This document shows, one piece after another, positions 26,801 through 37,587 of a DNA stretch of 64,000 nucleotides. Position 1 is the first letter of the stretch, and every line of letters starts with the position of its first letter. Below the pieces are notes generated by a model. It saw only the letters and a list, made by a program, of their open reading frames with translations. It ran no database searches and was not told where the DNA came from. Location of the stretch: positions 2,356,001-2,420,000 of the forward strand of contig JACCLO010000012.1 in NCBI GenBank assembly GCA_029448655.1, given 5' to 3'. Origin of the DNA: Wolfiporia cocos. Taxonomy: Eukaryota; Basidiomycota; Agaricomycetes; Polyporales; Phaeolaceae. The translations under genes were made by a program, and so were the position numbers.

Positions 26801-28617
26801 CCCCCAGTAGACTCAGACGGCTAGAAAAGAACCAACGCCGTGACCTCCCGGTAATACAGACCGGGCACAGCTAAGTACTTTCCTTTAATAAAAGCACTAT
26901 GAGGAACTCGAAAAGGGACAATATACCCAAGAAAGGGAACACGGCTAAGCACGCCACCTCTTATACAATAAACCAGAGCGAGACCCCAACCGCTCTAATA
27001 ACATAACAGTATATACTCTTGCGCTCGTAGGAACCCAGGCGAGCGTGTTACGCCCTGGATTATTACGAGCGTAAGATAATCCTTATACACCGAACACAGG
27101 GGCAATAGGAAGGCCCATAATAACACAACGAACCAATACAACCGAGATGAGACATCCCTCGGAAGTATACGATTAAGCACGGGAACCTACGGGCCCGCTG
27201 CAACGACTTAATCTCTAGAAACACCGGGGAAACCCTACTAGAGATACGAATAAGACTATACCCGAGCACGGACAAGCTCATAAGGGGACAGCGCCCCTTA
27301 AATCGCTAATCACTCGTTTATATTTATAAAATAGAATAACGAACTACCAAGGATGCGGGGAAACATACGCACCTTGAACGAACACGGAAGGATCAAAGTA
27401 CCTAGAACTCGGACCAGAGCTCGCGTCCGCGCCACGCCTCCCTTCAGTACCGTAACCTTTGGGAACACGAGTCACAAACGACTCCCAGTACCATGACCTC
27501 GGGAACCAAGGCCGCTGAAGCGCCTCCAGACCAAGCACGAAGGGAAAGAAAGTAAAGGGAAAAGAGTAGAAGTAAAAGGAAGACGACAAGCCGAGGACAG
27601 CTTGAATCTAGGGGGGGGAAATCGATTATTTCGGGTCAATCTAACGAAAAATCACCCCTTCTGGACACCAACGACGAAACCTTGCCTCACCAGACACACG
27701 GCGAGGGCTACCACTATGCGGCATTTGGCAAACCAAGCCATCACGCGCACACGTACTTAGGCAGTAGACAACGGTGCAATAAGCAAAAGGCACACTTTTA
27801 CTATACGAACCCGGGGAAAACAAACCAGACACCCCACTTCCAACGAATATTACGATACGTACGACCATTACGATACAAAAACACGCCGACGATCAAAAGG
27901 CGAACAAAAGAAACAAAAATATATATATAAAATAAAAAGAAACAAAAACATATACATAAAATAAAAAGACACACATCACAGTAACGAAACCATATACCAA
28001 AGCAAAGGAACCACATCCCACCTACTATACAGATAGGGTACATACGGATAGGAACCAGGACTTATTACTTACCTTCATTTTACACTTACGGTAGACGAGA
28101 CATCCCTACCACGAACCGCGGAAGACAAAAAGGCAACAGGTCGGACGAACAGGACACACGGACATACGGAGCCAGTCAATCGAACAACGACCGCTCCAGG
28201 GAAGGATACTTGCAAGCGGGTTGTGTAGAAAAGACACGCGGACATACCATACACGCACTACACTATAACCCACTGACGAGACCAGGGAACACGTAAGACA
28301 AAGAGCAAGGACGTCTACAGGACCCAAGGACCCGCGCGTCCAAGGTGTTCCAATGGTAGACAGAGCTCGAAGTCGAACACACCGGTCAGACAGCACCAGA
28401 AGGATATGTAGGCATAGGACCACTGAAGTAGAAAAGCTATACACTAGCACTTCAGACACCACTGGTCACGTCAACAAGTAGACTCGCACACACGGGCACT
28501 AGAAAGTCGGACCAAGACCTATAGTAGTACCACGCCCTAGTGCAGACAAGCACAGTCGAACCATGTCCAAGGAACTTGCAAGGAAACTCGGGGACGAGTT
28601 GCTAAAAGAGGGGGTAC
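23830..28617 (+). mobile_element. Interior of older LTR element C: long, A-rich, largely non-coding
   Basis: About 4.8 kb with A>T and C>G on the + strand, as in the sense strand of gypsy-type elements. The longest ORF is only 198 codons (25707-26303, Pro/Arg/Ser-rich, no recognised domain). I see no RT, IN or Gag motif in any frame. It ends with a purine tract (TAAAAGAGGGGG, ~28603-28614) directly before an LTR. A 29-nt A-rich unit is duplicated at 27911-27968. It is either a strongly decayed element or a non-autonomous LARD-type element. Its 5' LTR must lie left of the window, with copy 1 and element A nested inside. Confidence 0.55.
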
Positions 28618-29555
28618 TGTCACAAGCCAATTTCAAAGCCTAGTAGAACACCCTAGGTTGACACCCCATTCACGCCATAAGCACGCTACAGCACTCTATC
28701 CGAGCCCAGCTGGAATCCTACGGCAACGCTAGTAGAAGCCCTCCGCTATACAGGACACTACGGGCACTAGCAGGCCACCAGCAGTCTAACCCTAAACTCA
28801 GTCCAAGTCCTGGCAGCATGAGCCATACGCTGCCTAGTCCCTAAAACCACGGAGTCACGAGTCGACCCCTAGAGCCCAACAGGCTACGATAGCACGACGG
28901 TACGCCTTGCGCACACACCCAGGCTAAACCACCGCCATACAATGCGCTATACGCCGACTAGGGGCACGACCTACACTCGCACGTGACCCAGAACACTAAA
29001 CCTACCACCTCGCGTCCATACCGCACGGACACTCGCCATTACAGGCATAGACATTATACTATACCTCATACGCACCCTGACCTACGAGTACACCAGGCAG
29101 GGATAATAACCCCAGGCTCTGCACGACTGAGAACCCTACCAGTCACAGAGCGCTAACACCCGATCGTGGCAGACCACGCCCGATCACGGACTTAGAACCC
29201 CGCCATTACCGGCGCACCCACGATCGACGAGAACCACTGATCGAACCCGATAGATTGGCTACTCCTTTGATCCGCCCCTTATACGCTACGTCGCCATGGA
29301 CATCTTCGCGTACCCCAGCGCTCCGATGCCATTACCGGCACATAGCTCATAGCCAGTTAGATACCAGTACGTAGAGGCCTCTGAGCCACCGTACACAAAC
29401 ATGTACAAATAGTCTAGGAGTATATATGCCAGACAGTCTTGAGCGTAAACCTCAGACTTGTCTTGGCCTTTGACGGCTAGTGGTCCCGGGACCTGGAAGG
29501 CGCCTTTGAGCGAGCCCCCTTCCCCCGGTTGAGTGCTAGTTTGTTGCTTGTGTCA
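28618..29555 (+). repeat. 3' LTR of element C (938 bp)
   Basis: Begins TGTCACAAGC right after a purine tract and ends GCTTGTGTCA, giving near-perfect inverted ends that also resemble those of element B. A TATA box (TATATATG, ~29421) lies ~130 bp from the 3' end. The 5-bp target duplication after it should be TATGT (29556-29560). It abuts the truncated F-box gene. Confidence 0.75.
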
Positions 29556-30446
29556 TATGTAATCTAGGAGAATGTCACTGTCAACGTATGATATGAGTTC
29601 ACGACAACATGCGACCATCTTGGTTGCAACTAGTGCTCGGAGCATGTCTGAGGATGAGGGCGATCGAGACCGGTCTACCTGTACCTGGCGCAGATTCGGA
29701 GGAGTGGCCCACCGTCTACCGAGCGGAATCGGTACACGTGCATCCGAAAACGAGACGCCAAGCAGAGACAGCCACTCCAAGCCTGACAGTGCACAGGTTA
29801 GGCGGCCAAAGACAGCGATTGACGGAAAGGTGACGTCCTTGAGCGTCAGAAAGGTGATCGAGGTAAAAGTGGAGAGATGCAAGAAAACGCTCTGAGGAAT
29901 CCATGCCGGCCACTCGCCGTCATTCAGTGAGAGCATGGTGTTCTGCGGGCGGGTCCCTGCAAGCATCGCCGCGAGCGACGCGATGTGTTCGAGGCTTCCG
30001 GTCACCCTGTCTACCTCGCTGAGGCCACTGATTGCCACTCCCGCATCCCGGTCCCGGTGGAGCCCAGCGCGCTTGAGCTGTGAGAAGCGCAGGACCTCAA
30101 TTCGGCTGGTTAGAGCCCGATAACCATTCATGTTTGTGAAGCGTTTGCTTATGACTCGCCATACCCTGCACACACGCCCGCACACCGCCATTAGATCGAG
30201 ACGGTCCTGGAACATGTCGAGTATGTACTCCCATATCTCGACGGGCAATGGCGAGGGCCGTGGTCCAAATTGCGTCTCGCAGTAGACAATGTCTGCAAAA
30301 TACCGCGGAGGTGAGTGGTTCCGACCCAGGTGCACCGGAACCAGGTGCTCCTGAGGCGAGTATGTCTCAGATAGGGACCCCTCAGACAGGGACCCCTCAG
30401 ACGGTGACGTCTCGGACAGTTGCTCCTCTGCATCAGACGGGCACAT
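29553..30446 (-). pseudogene. F-box protein, 3'-truncated by LTR C
   Basis: 297 codons from ATG 30446. The N-terminus has Ser/Glu-rich repeats (SEGSLSEGSLSE). Residues ~65-105 form an F-box (PLPVEIWEYILDMFQ ... VCRVWRVISKR). Beyond it are hydrophobic segments typical of the leucine-rich-like tail of Agaricomycete F-box proteins (FTSITFLTLKDVTFPSIAV, LSGLEWLSLLGVSF). Such proteins bind Skp1 through the F-box and choose ubiquitination targets with the tail. The family is usually 400-600 residues. Here the stop codon TGA is the reverse complement of the terminal TCA of LTR C, so the C-terminus has been cut off. An additional 5' exon upstream of 30446 (ATG near 30586, possible donor GTGAGC) is possible but does not splice in frame by eye. 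Confidence 0.75.
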
Positions 30447-30734
30447 CTGAGATACGTCGAAGTAGAACCTCCGTCGTTGCTCGACTTGGCCGTGTCAATC
30501 AGAGGAAGCACACCTCTACTCATATGTAAATGCTCACCTATAACAGACTTTGCTTTCTTCAGTACTTCTCCCCAGAATCTCCTCATGATGCGCGTAGCGG
30601 TCTCGGCCGTGTCTATGGTCGATGGGGTTCATGCAGTGATGTACTAGTGCACCGTCGAGGTCGAACAGTGGCGAAATAAAGACGTTCTCTCATAGGCACA
30701 GCCAGACGTCAATGTCTGTCGCACCACTGTGTAT

Positions 30735-31001
30735 CACCGGGGGCATTATCTAATGCTTTTGTCGGAAACATGTTGGTATCATTTAAATAAGTGATCAAAT
30801 GCGAACATAATGCATTGATTGCTTATATAGTATCTTCATTAGATAATGCCCCCGGTGTCTGGATCTTTACGCAGCCCATAGCCCGCTGAGGTCCTGTGTT
30901 TCTCACGATATTATCAACCAATGCATTATGTTTGCATTTGATCACTTATTTCAATGATACCAACATGTTTCCGACAAAGTCATTAGATAATGCCTCCGGT
31001 G
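30735..31001. mobile_element. MITE-like nested palindromic element
   Basis: 267 bp. It starts CACCGGGGGCATTATC and ends GATAATGCCTCCGGTG, flanked on both sides by TAT (possible 3-bp duplication). Its two halves are inverted copies of each other over about 90 bp (30735-30822 and ~30912-31001). The left half itself ends with another inverted terminus at 30837-30857, so a 123-bp palindromic unit is nested in the larger one. No ORF. Superfamily not assigned. Confidence 0.65.
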
Positions 31002-33054
31002 TATGTGACGAGCTCTGGGCTCTCGTGGCTCTACCCTATCAGGGAACCAAGGCAACAGATTGGGCTGTGTGCCAGAATGCAAGATGGCATTACAGTGATT
31101 GCTGAACGTCTCGAGGCCCCCGGACGCATGTTCTCCCTTGACCCATGCACTGCCAGTGTGGTGGGAGTGCATTGCGCGTATAAAGACGAGCGCAGGTTGT
31201 TTTTTCCCGCTTCCTCACTTTGAAACCGAAGTCATAAGCACAGGACAGCGTCAAGAAACCATTGTATCCGTTGGCAGTATATAGTGAGGAGTTCTCAGTT
31301 AGCACCGTAGGCCCTGGGACAGTATAGATTAGCTGCTCCGTCTACAACTGCAGGTGTGAATAGAGCGAGCTGAATAGCAGTCGCCACTATTTAGTACATA
31401 TAATTCCCATGCAATTAACGGCTAGATTGAGATAGGTCCAAAATGGGTTAAACAGACAGCGCGGGCCGATGTCGCCGCCGTCGCCACCGACCGCGGTGTG
31501 CTGCATGTCGGATTACGTCGGAGAATGAGGTGCGCCGTCATAATAAGGAGTTGAGCAAGTGGGCGTCTTGTATATTCCTACGCGTGTTTGTGGTGGCAGC
31601 ACAGGCGCTCAGGTTTGTGGCATAGATCATACCGTGGCACGGCTCGCGATCGTGACAGGGCCCTCACACATATATTTCTTCTACGACTGTATACTATATG
31701 CAGACACGATGTCGCTGATCTCACGCAGACGTGGCTCCTCAACATTTGACTCTCGCGCCCGATCTGTTTGACTTACATCTCCATTGATGATACTCATGCA
31801 GGCCGCTAAGCACTATGTAGTCGGAGATAACGTTTTCAGTGCTCCACGCCTCTTCTAGTCCCACTCCCCGATCTCTTCCTATTAAAACGCCCATCGCGTG
31901 TGTGACGCTGCGGCTGGCGTAGCAGCAAGGACTGGCCCAAGCTGCGTATTTTCAAGCTTCGCAGTAATTACGAGATTGGTAGGTTGAAACTTTTACAAGG
32001 TACAAACAATAAATAGCCATACTGAAGAATTCATGATCAGCAGACCATACATCGACATAAGAGAACACCAGCGCGATTGTCAAAGCTAGAATACATTGTG
32101 CAAGAAAACGACGAAAGGCAGGGCGCATGCACAAGGCATTACGCCAACGCCTTTGTCTCCTTCATTATGCACTTCGGGTATCTCGAGATGATTAATCCCG
32201 CCTTTGAAAGATTTAGTAATACAAATATCTTCCACGATACCGCCATCCAGCGGCGGTGCAATCACGACGGATTCGCAGAAGTGGCCTCTGCAAGCAGCGC
32301 CATGGTTGCAGGAGAGTGAGGCGTGTCTTCGGTGCCGAATAAAATGGAAGCCAGAGGTAAAGCTCTCTATCTGGAAGCTAGCGTAGAGCCTCACCGGCTT
32401 GTCACCGTCCACCTGCTTGGTCCCTGCAATAAAGGGCGCGTTTGCAGCCAGATCGGCGTTGTGCTCAAACAGCTTGACGTCGTCAACCCCAGCCGCACAC
32501 TACCCACGGATACGCGCAATACACGGAGTAGTCAAATCGCTTCACGTAGGATCATGTATGCCACTCTCGCCACAGCTAGCCGGATGTACACCTTTCCTCA
32601 GTTTTGAACATCTGGCGCTATGGAATTTGGCGCTGCGGCAAGTTTAATTCCCTGTGCAACTATGGCGATGCTGACGATGATGGATGATAAGCAGAAGAGC
32701 ATCTGAACTGTTGATGGTGTGCAATATGAGATATGATATCCTATCTATATGCAATTCGCTTTTCCTGAATCAGGTTATGCAAACTAGCTGTCCAGCGTAT
32801 CGAGGAGCGTTTTCCGGTAGAATCTCAACTCCAGCATCATCTCCTCAATCCTGCACTTGCTGCTCGATAATATAACTCCATAAGGAAGTGATAGTAGCAA
32901 AAGCATTTCCGGCCAGCGTCCGGGACCTCAGATGAGATCTCTCACATCTAATATGGTGATTGTAGTGGAATTTAGCTGTGAGAAACACACCCCTCAGAGA
33001 CCTGTGAAACAACCCGGCTCTATCCACCCGTTTTGTACCCACGAACTGAAGCGA
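31002..33054. other. Intergenic, no supported gene
   Basis: Only short ORFs without recognisable content. A 45-nt stretch at 32568-32612 is repeated in diverged form at 43501-43545. Confidence 0.5.
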
Positions 33055-33500
33055 ACCTGGGGTTCCAGTAGGAAACGGCATGACACCAGAGGATATACGA
33101 CAGGGTATTAGCATATACGGCAGGCTCGGATACAACCGCAGCTCATAATCGAGTCCTTTACACTACTCATGCTCAGCGTCCCCGAAGCAATGAAGTATAC
33201 CGAGAAGGAAATATATCGGGCCGTCGGAACGAAGGGGATGCCAACATGGGAGGGCAAAAAGGCGCTGCCGTGGGTGGTTGCATGTATCACGGAGATGATA
33301 CGTCGGAGACCTCCGACCATTATGAGAAAGTCTTTCACTTCCGAGGAACATGTCCCTTGAGTAAGTATGTTGTACGCTGAAAAGTGTGCCTTGGGTGGCA
33401 GACCAGGACGACTTCTTCGAGGAGCATCTTACCCGAAGGGCTCTGTCTTCGCTGCAAACTTCTGGGTTATCTATGTGGACCACAGTGTTTTGCTTACGAG
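33055..33500 (+). pseudogene. Cytochrome P450 relic 1
   Basis: Fragments of P450 sequence in shifting frames. A GNGM-like start of the I-helix exon is followed by AGSDTTA (oxygen-binding I-helix motif, ~33120), then ESFTLLMLSVPEA. Next come MPTWEGKKALPWVVACITEM and IRRRPP (K-helix E-x-x-R region), then a PKGS...NFWVIYVDH stretch (~33430-33480) like the exon after the K helix. Colinear with P450-1 (AGSDTT, ETLRRRPP, PKGSTIIGNVWAIHMD). No heme-binding exon found downstream. Dead copy. Confidence 0.75.
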
Positions 33501-35013
33501 CATTCTCATAGCTATGCCTTTGGACGAGGCAGAGATCTTGTGTAGGTATCCACTCGGCCATGGTTGTCCTGTGCATCAAACTGTTATGCCTAGTGGGGAT
33601 CGTTGATATGGCAGTACTGATGCATCCTGCTTCGGGCAAAACCGATCTCTTCTGATCCAGATGTGGAAGGCTTTCGTGGCTGTTCAGTCTGAGTGTCGGA
33701 GACGGGCGCCAATTACAGATCGCCCTGCTGATTGAGCTAAACAGATTGTCACCTCTGTGTTCTGCAACTGATGCCGCGTAGTAGTGAGCACCATGTGTGA
33801 CTACCATCACAAATTCTTGTTCGTGATAGATCGATCTCACTGTTTGTCTGCTGGGTAAACCTATCTGCGGTAATTAAGGCACCATCTCGCGCGAACAGGT
33901 CGATACTAAGTAGGCATTACTCATGAATGTTCAGTTAAAACCGTTCATTAGAGGTGATTTGTTTTCGATAATTATGACTGTGGCACCAAGTTTTTGAGCA
34001 CCATTGCCAAATTTTCGAAAGGGAGCGTCATAGATCTGAGCATTGCGTCAGATGCCAATTGGCCTGTGTGAAGCTCCCACGTTCAGACCCTGCTCTCTGG
34101 AATGTTACTTGGGGACGGGAGCTACTCTGTGACCATTCATGCTGCCTAGATGATGCAGGAGAATCAAGCTGGAGTCGAGACATAGGTTTTAAAGGTAGTG
34201 TTCTGGCACTGTACTTGCGGCTGACTGACGAAACATTCTGAAGTCAGCGCCGCGGGGTATTTATGATGCCACACTCCACAACTCCTCGTTCTCATAATTT
34301 TGCTCCATCTCGGATAAAGCCGAGTCTTAATTATCAACAACAAATCACCTCTATTGGCACAAGTATGGCTCACACACTTGTCTTGGCAGCGAAGTATTGC
34401 TCTCTGAGCTCATGACAGTTGCATCAGCAGTGGATCCCGCCCACTGCGGAGCGCCACGGGAAGTCGCGACCTTCGAAGCTTCGTTGATCGGGCCACTGAT
34501 CTTACTCGTAGTGACATTTACATGTCTTTGCTCCAGTCGATCGCTACTACTCAGATCGCTTGCATACTCCTACAATGCATGAGGCGCAACTCATTACGAA
34601 GCATGTCTGCATCATTTCTGCTTCCAGTGCTAGAATGAGTTTCGGAACTTTAGCAGTTGCCAAGCAGCTGTGGAAATCTCTTCCCAGCAACGTACCGACG
34701 ATCCCACGGCGGAAAGCACATGCAATTCGGAATGTATCGACATCAGCACGAGGTAGCTACGAGGTGGAGCTGCTCGTTGGTATTCGCCAATTGTACGAAC
34801 GCGAGCAAAGACGCGTACGCGCATTTCAGTGACTCACCTTCCGCTTTAAGAATGTCCGACTGTGGTCGACAAGCTTCCCATGTGTCGGTGTTGTTATCCT
34901 CCGCAATGATTAATGACAGGAGATGCCACACGTCAAGTAACTACAAACAGATCATCTAGAAGCCGTCCGGTATCAAACTTTATTGTTAGTACACATACAG
35001 TGCATCCATCGCC
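33501..35013. other. Intergenic, no supported gene
   Basis: Short unrelated ORFs on both strands; nothing recognised. Confidence 0.45.
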
Positions 35014-35020
35014 TATATAG
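35014..35020 (+). promoter_or_regulatory. TATA box of P450-1
   Basis: TATATAG about 55 bp upstream of the ATG. The paralogue P450-3 has the same TATATAGC followed by the shared downstream block TCAACGGCAACA, so this stretch is conserved between the copies. Confidence 0.55.
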
Positions 35021-35073
35021 CTACAGATCAGATTATGATCAACGGCAACAAACAGAACTCGCTCAATCTTGGC

Positions 35074-37177
35074 ATGGCCCTGGTCGATATTCTCTTCGTC
35101 GTGGCCATCGTCGCCGTCACCTACGCCATTCACTATTGGAACAATAGACAGACGACGAGAGCATCTCTGCCTCCTGGACCTGCGGGAGTCCCATTCTTTG
35201 GCAACCTTTTCCAAGTAAATGCTTTGAGGCCGTATCCTCAGGTTTGCTCGAGGCGTTCACGTATACGCGTGCCGTCATGGTAACGCCTTGACAGTTTCGC
35301 GAGTGGGCGTTGAAATACGGGGAGATCTTCTATTTGCGATTGGGCCCTCAGAGTGTCATCGTACTAAACAGTGCGGAGGCTGCAGACGAGCTTCTCGTGA
35401 ACCGCAGCGCTAATTATTCTAGCCGTGCATCGCCTCATGTGGCGCACGACATTGTGAGTGATGGCCAACGCTTGGTCTTCCTACCATACGATAGGGAATG
35501 GAAGGTAAATTCCTCTATCCATCTGCATCCTCAATACCAAAAACATACCCTTATAGACAGTCAGACGCACCTTGCAGGGCGCCTTAGGACCTAATCCCAG
35601 CAGGAGCCTCAGGAGCGTACAAGAGCTTGAATCTCGAATTTTCCTATTTGACCTTTGTGCCCATGCGGACCAGAGTGTCACTGAGACTCATGTACAAGGA
35701 CCCAGCGGCGAGATCCCAGAGCGGCACTGGTTCGCATTGATCCGACGCTTTGTAAGTGATCCGTATCTCGACGTCAGTAGCAGTTCCGCTGATTGACATA
35801 TCTTAGACCACAAGTGTCGTATTAAATGTCACATATGGCCGGCGTGTTCACCGCCTATACGGCAATCCGCATGTGTAAGAGCTCAATCGCTGAATGGCTT
35901 ATTCCCTAGTCCAACATCAACAGGCATAAGATATATGACGTACTCGATAACTTCGTCCGTATTGCTCAGCCTGGAAATTACTTGTACGATTCCTCGTCGT
36001 ACCATCTCGTGATTTATATCGAGACCACTCGCAGGGCAGATGCATTTCCAATCCTCCGTCTCCTTCCGGACTTCCTGGCTCCATGGCGTACGGAGGCACG
36101 TAAAATGCATGAATGGTGTGCACTCATTACTACTAGATACAAACGAGGACTGACAATGGAATAGGGAAATGGAACTATGGGGCAGTTTCCTAGAGGAAGG
36201 CAAGGCCGCTTCCCGCGAGGGTATTGTCCGCCAAGGCTTCATCAATACATACTTGCGGTCCCGAGCCGATGCGGGATGGGAGAATGCGCCAGGCAACGGC
36301 TTGACCGATGATGGTTGGATGCGCGACAAGTTCCTCACGTATACCGGTGCCAGCGTCCTCGAAGCTGGCTCGGATACTACTGCAATCACGATCCAGTCAT
36401 TCGTGCTATTCATGCTAAGCAATCCGCACGTATTGCGGCGCGCCCGGGCGGAGATCGATGCAGTGATTGGCAACGACCGGATGCCAGAGTTTGAAGACGA
36501 AGAGCGACTACCGTATATGGTCGCCTGCATTAAGGAGACCCTGAGGCGCCGACCACCGATCACAATGGGTTAGTACAGTTCTAAATGACAGGTGCAGTCT
36601 TGACAATGCGCTACAGGTGTACCACACAAGGTGGAGCAAGACGATGTGTACCACGGATACCATATTCCAAAAGGATCAACTATCATTGGGAACGTCTGGG
36701 CTATCCATATGGACCCGAGAACATTCCCCAATCCAACAGCATTTGATCCCGAACGCTATTATACTGAGGGCAAGCAACACATTTCCGGTGGCGGCTCCAA
36801 CTCCCGCGATCAGTTGAGCTCTAGTTTGTTTGTTATCCGTATCTGTGCTTATCTTGGATATCAGCTATGTTTTTGGCTGGGGGCGGCGCTTCTGTCAGGG
36901 CATTCATATCGCGGAAGCCTCTCTTTTTATTGCGCTATCGCGCATGGTTTGGGGCATTGACTTCTCTGCGCCAATTGACAAGGACACCGGGCGCGCCTTC
37001 GTCTTGGATATGGCGGACGAAGAACGCAGCTGGAATGATGGCTTCGTCAATGGCCCAAAGATCTTCCCCGTCAGATTCAAGGCGCGATCCGCGAAGCATG
37101 CCGAAGTCATACAAAGGTCATTTGTGGATGCTCAGGCCGAGTGGCAAGCAATGGGTCTTGCAGGGGATGAGCGGTAG
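35074..37177 (+). CDS. Cytochrome P450 monooxygenase (P450-1), nine exons
   Basis: Exons by splice sites and frame: 35074-35241, 35295-35504, 35557-35751, 35807-35874, 35924-35983, 36035-36115, 36165-36568, 36617-36827, 36865-37177 (about 569 aa). An N-terminal membrane anchor (MALVDILFVVAIVAVTYAI) precedes the proline hinge LPPGPAGVPFFGN. I helix EAGSDTT, K helix KETLRRRPP (E-x-x-R), FDPERY and heme loop FGWGRRFCQG (Cys ligand) are all present. It should be an ER-bound heme monooxygenase using NADPH-P450 reductase; substrate unknown. The intron before exon 7 (36116-36164) is supported by P450-2, which has a clear GTAAGC intron at the same place. The last intron would be only 37 nt. Start ATG chosen because P450-3 shares it. 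Convergent with P450-2, 410 bp away. Confidence 0.9.
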
Positions 37178-37587
37178 GTACCTCAGACCATCTGTAATAT
37201 TCTGATCCATATACTCAACCTTGTGGTTACATCTCATCGTGTGCATCTAGCAATAGTTCTCCCCTATCTGCTTCTGAGAATAGCTCTTGAACTTGGCTTA
37301 GTTGGAGCGTACAAGGATTTTCATAGAATATATAGGTGACCTAATCGGAAGGTCGGCAACACAAGAGATGATTGCGATGCAGTCATCGACTGCTATTTCT
37401 TGATGACTTGCACACATGAGGTGGCAGCCGGTTGACTCTTTGTGTGTAACTCTTGCTTGGATTGTGCTACTACATCGACCCTGTTGTACTGCTTATGAGT
37501 ATTGCACCTTGATAAAAACGAACACTCTCCATCCTATGATGTATATTTCTACATCGAGTAGATACCAGGAAGTCGTTGATTGATAAA
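37178..37587. other. Short intergenic region between convergent P450 genes
   Basis: AT-rich, no ORF. Presumably holds both 3' UTRs and polyadenylation signals. Confidence 0.5.

Noticed and set aside
27600..27625. Purine run ATCTAGGGGGGGGAA resembling a polypurine tract
   Set aside because: No LTR terminus (TGT...) follows, so not called as an element end.
33163..33840. 225-codon minus-strand ORF
   Set aside because: Antisense shadow of P450 relic 1; no independent signature.
36116..36164. Apparent coding continuation CALITTRYKRGLTME followed by a stop in P450-1
   Set aside because: This is an intron: P450-2 has a clear intron at the same position, a CTGAC branch site is present and removal restores frame.
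35883..36563. 226-codon minus-strand ORF, with a similar one antisense to P450-3 at 62440-63102
   Set aside because: Mirror of the conserved P450 exons; conservation is explained by the sense strand.
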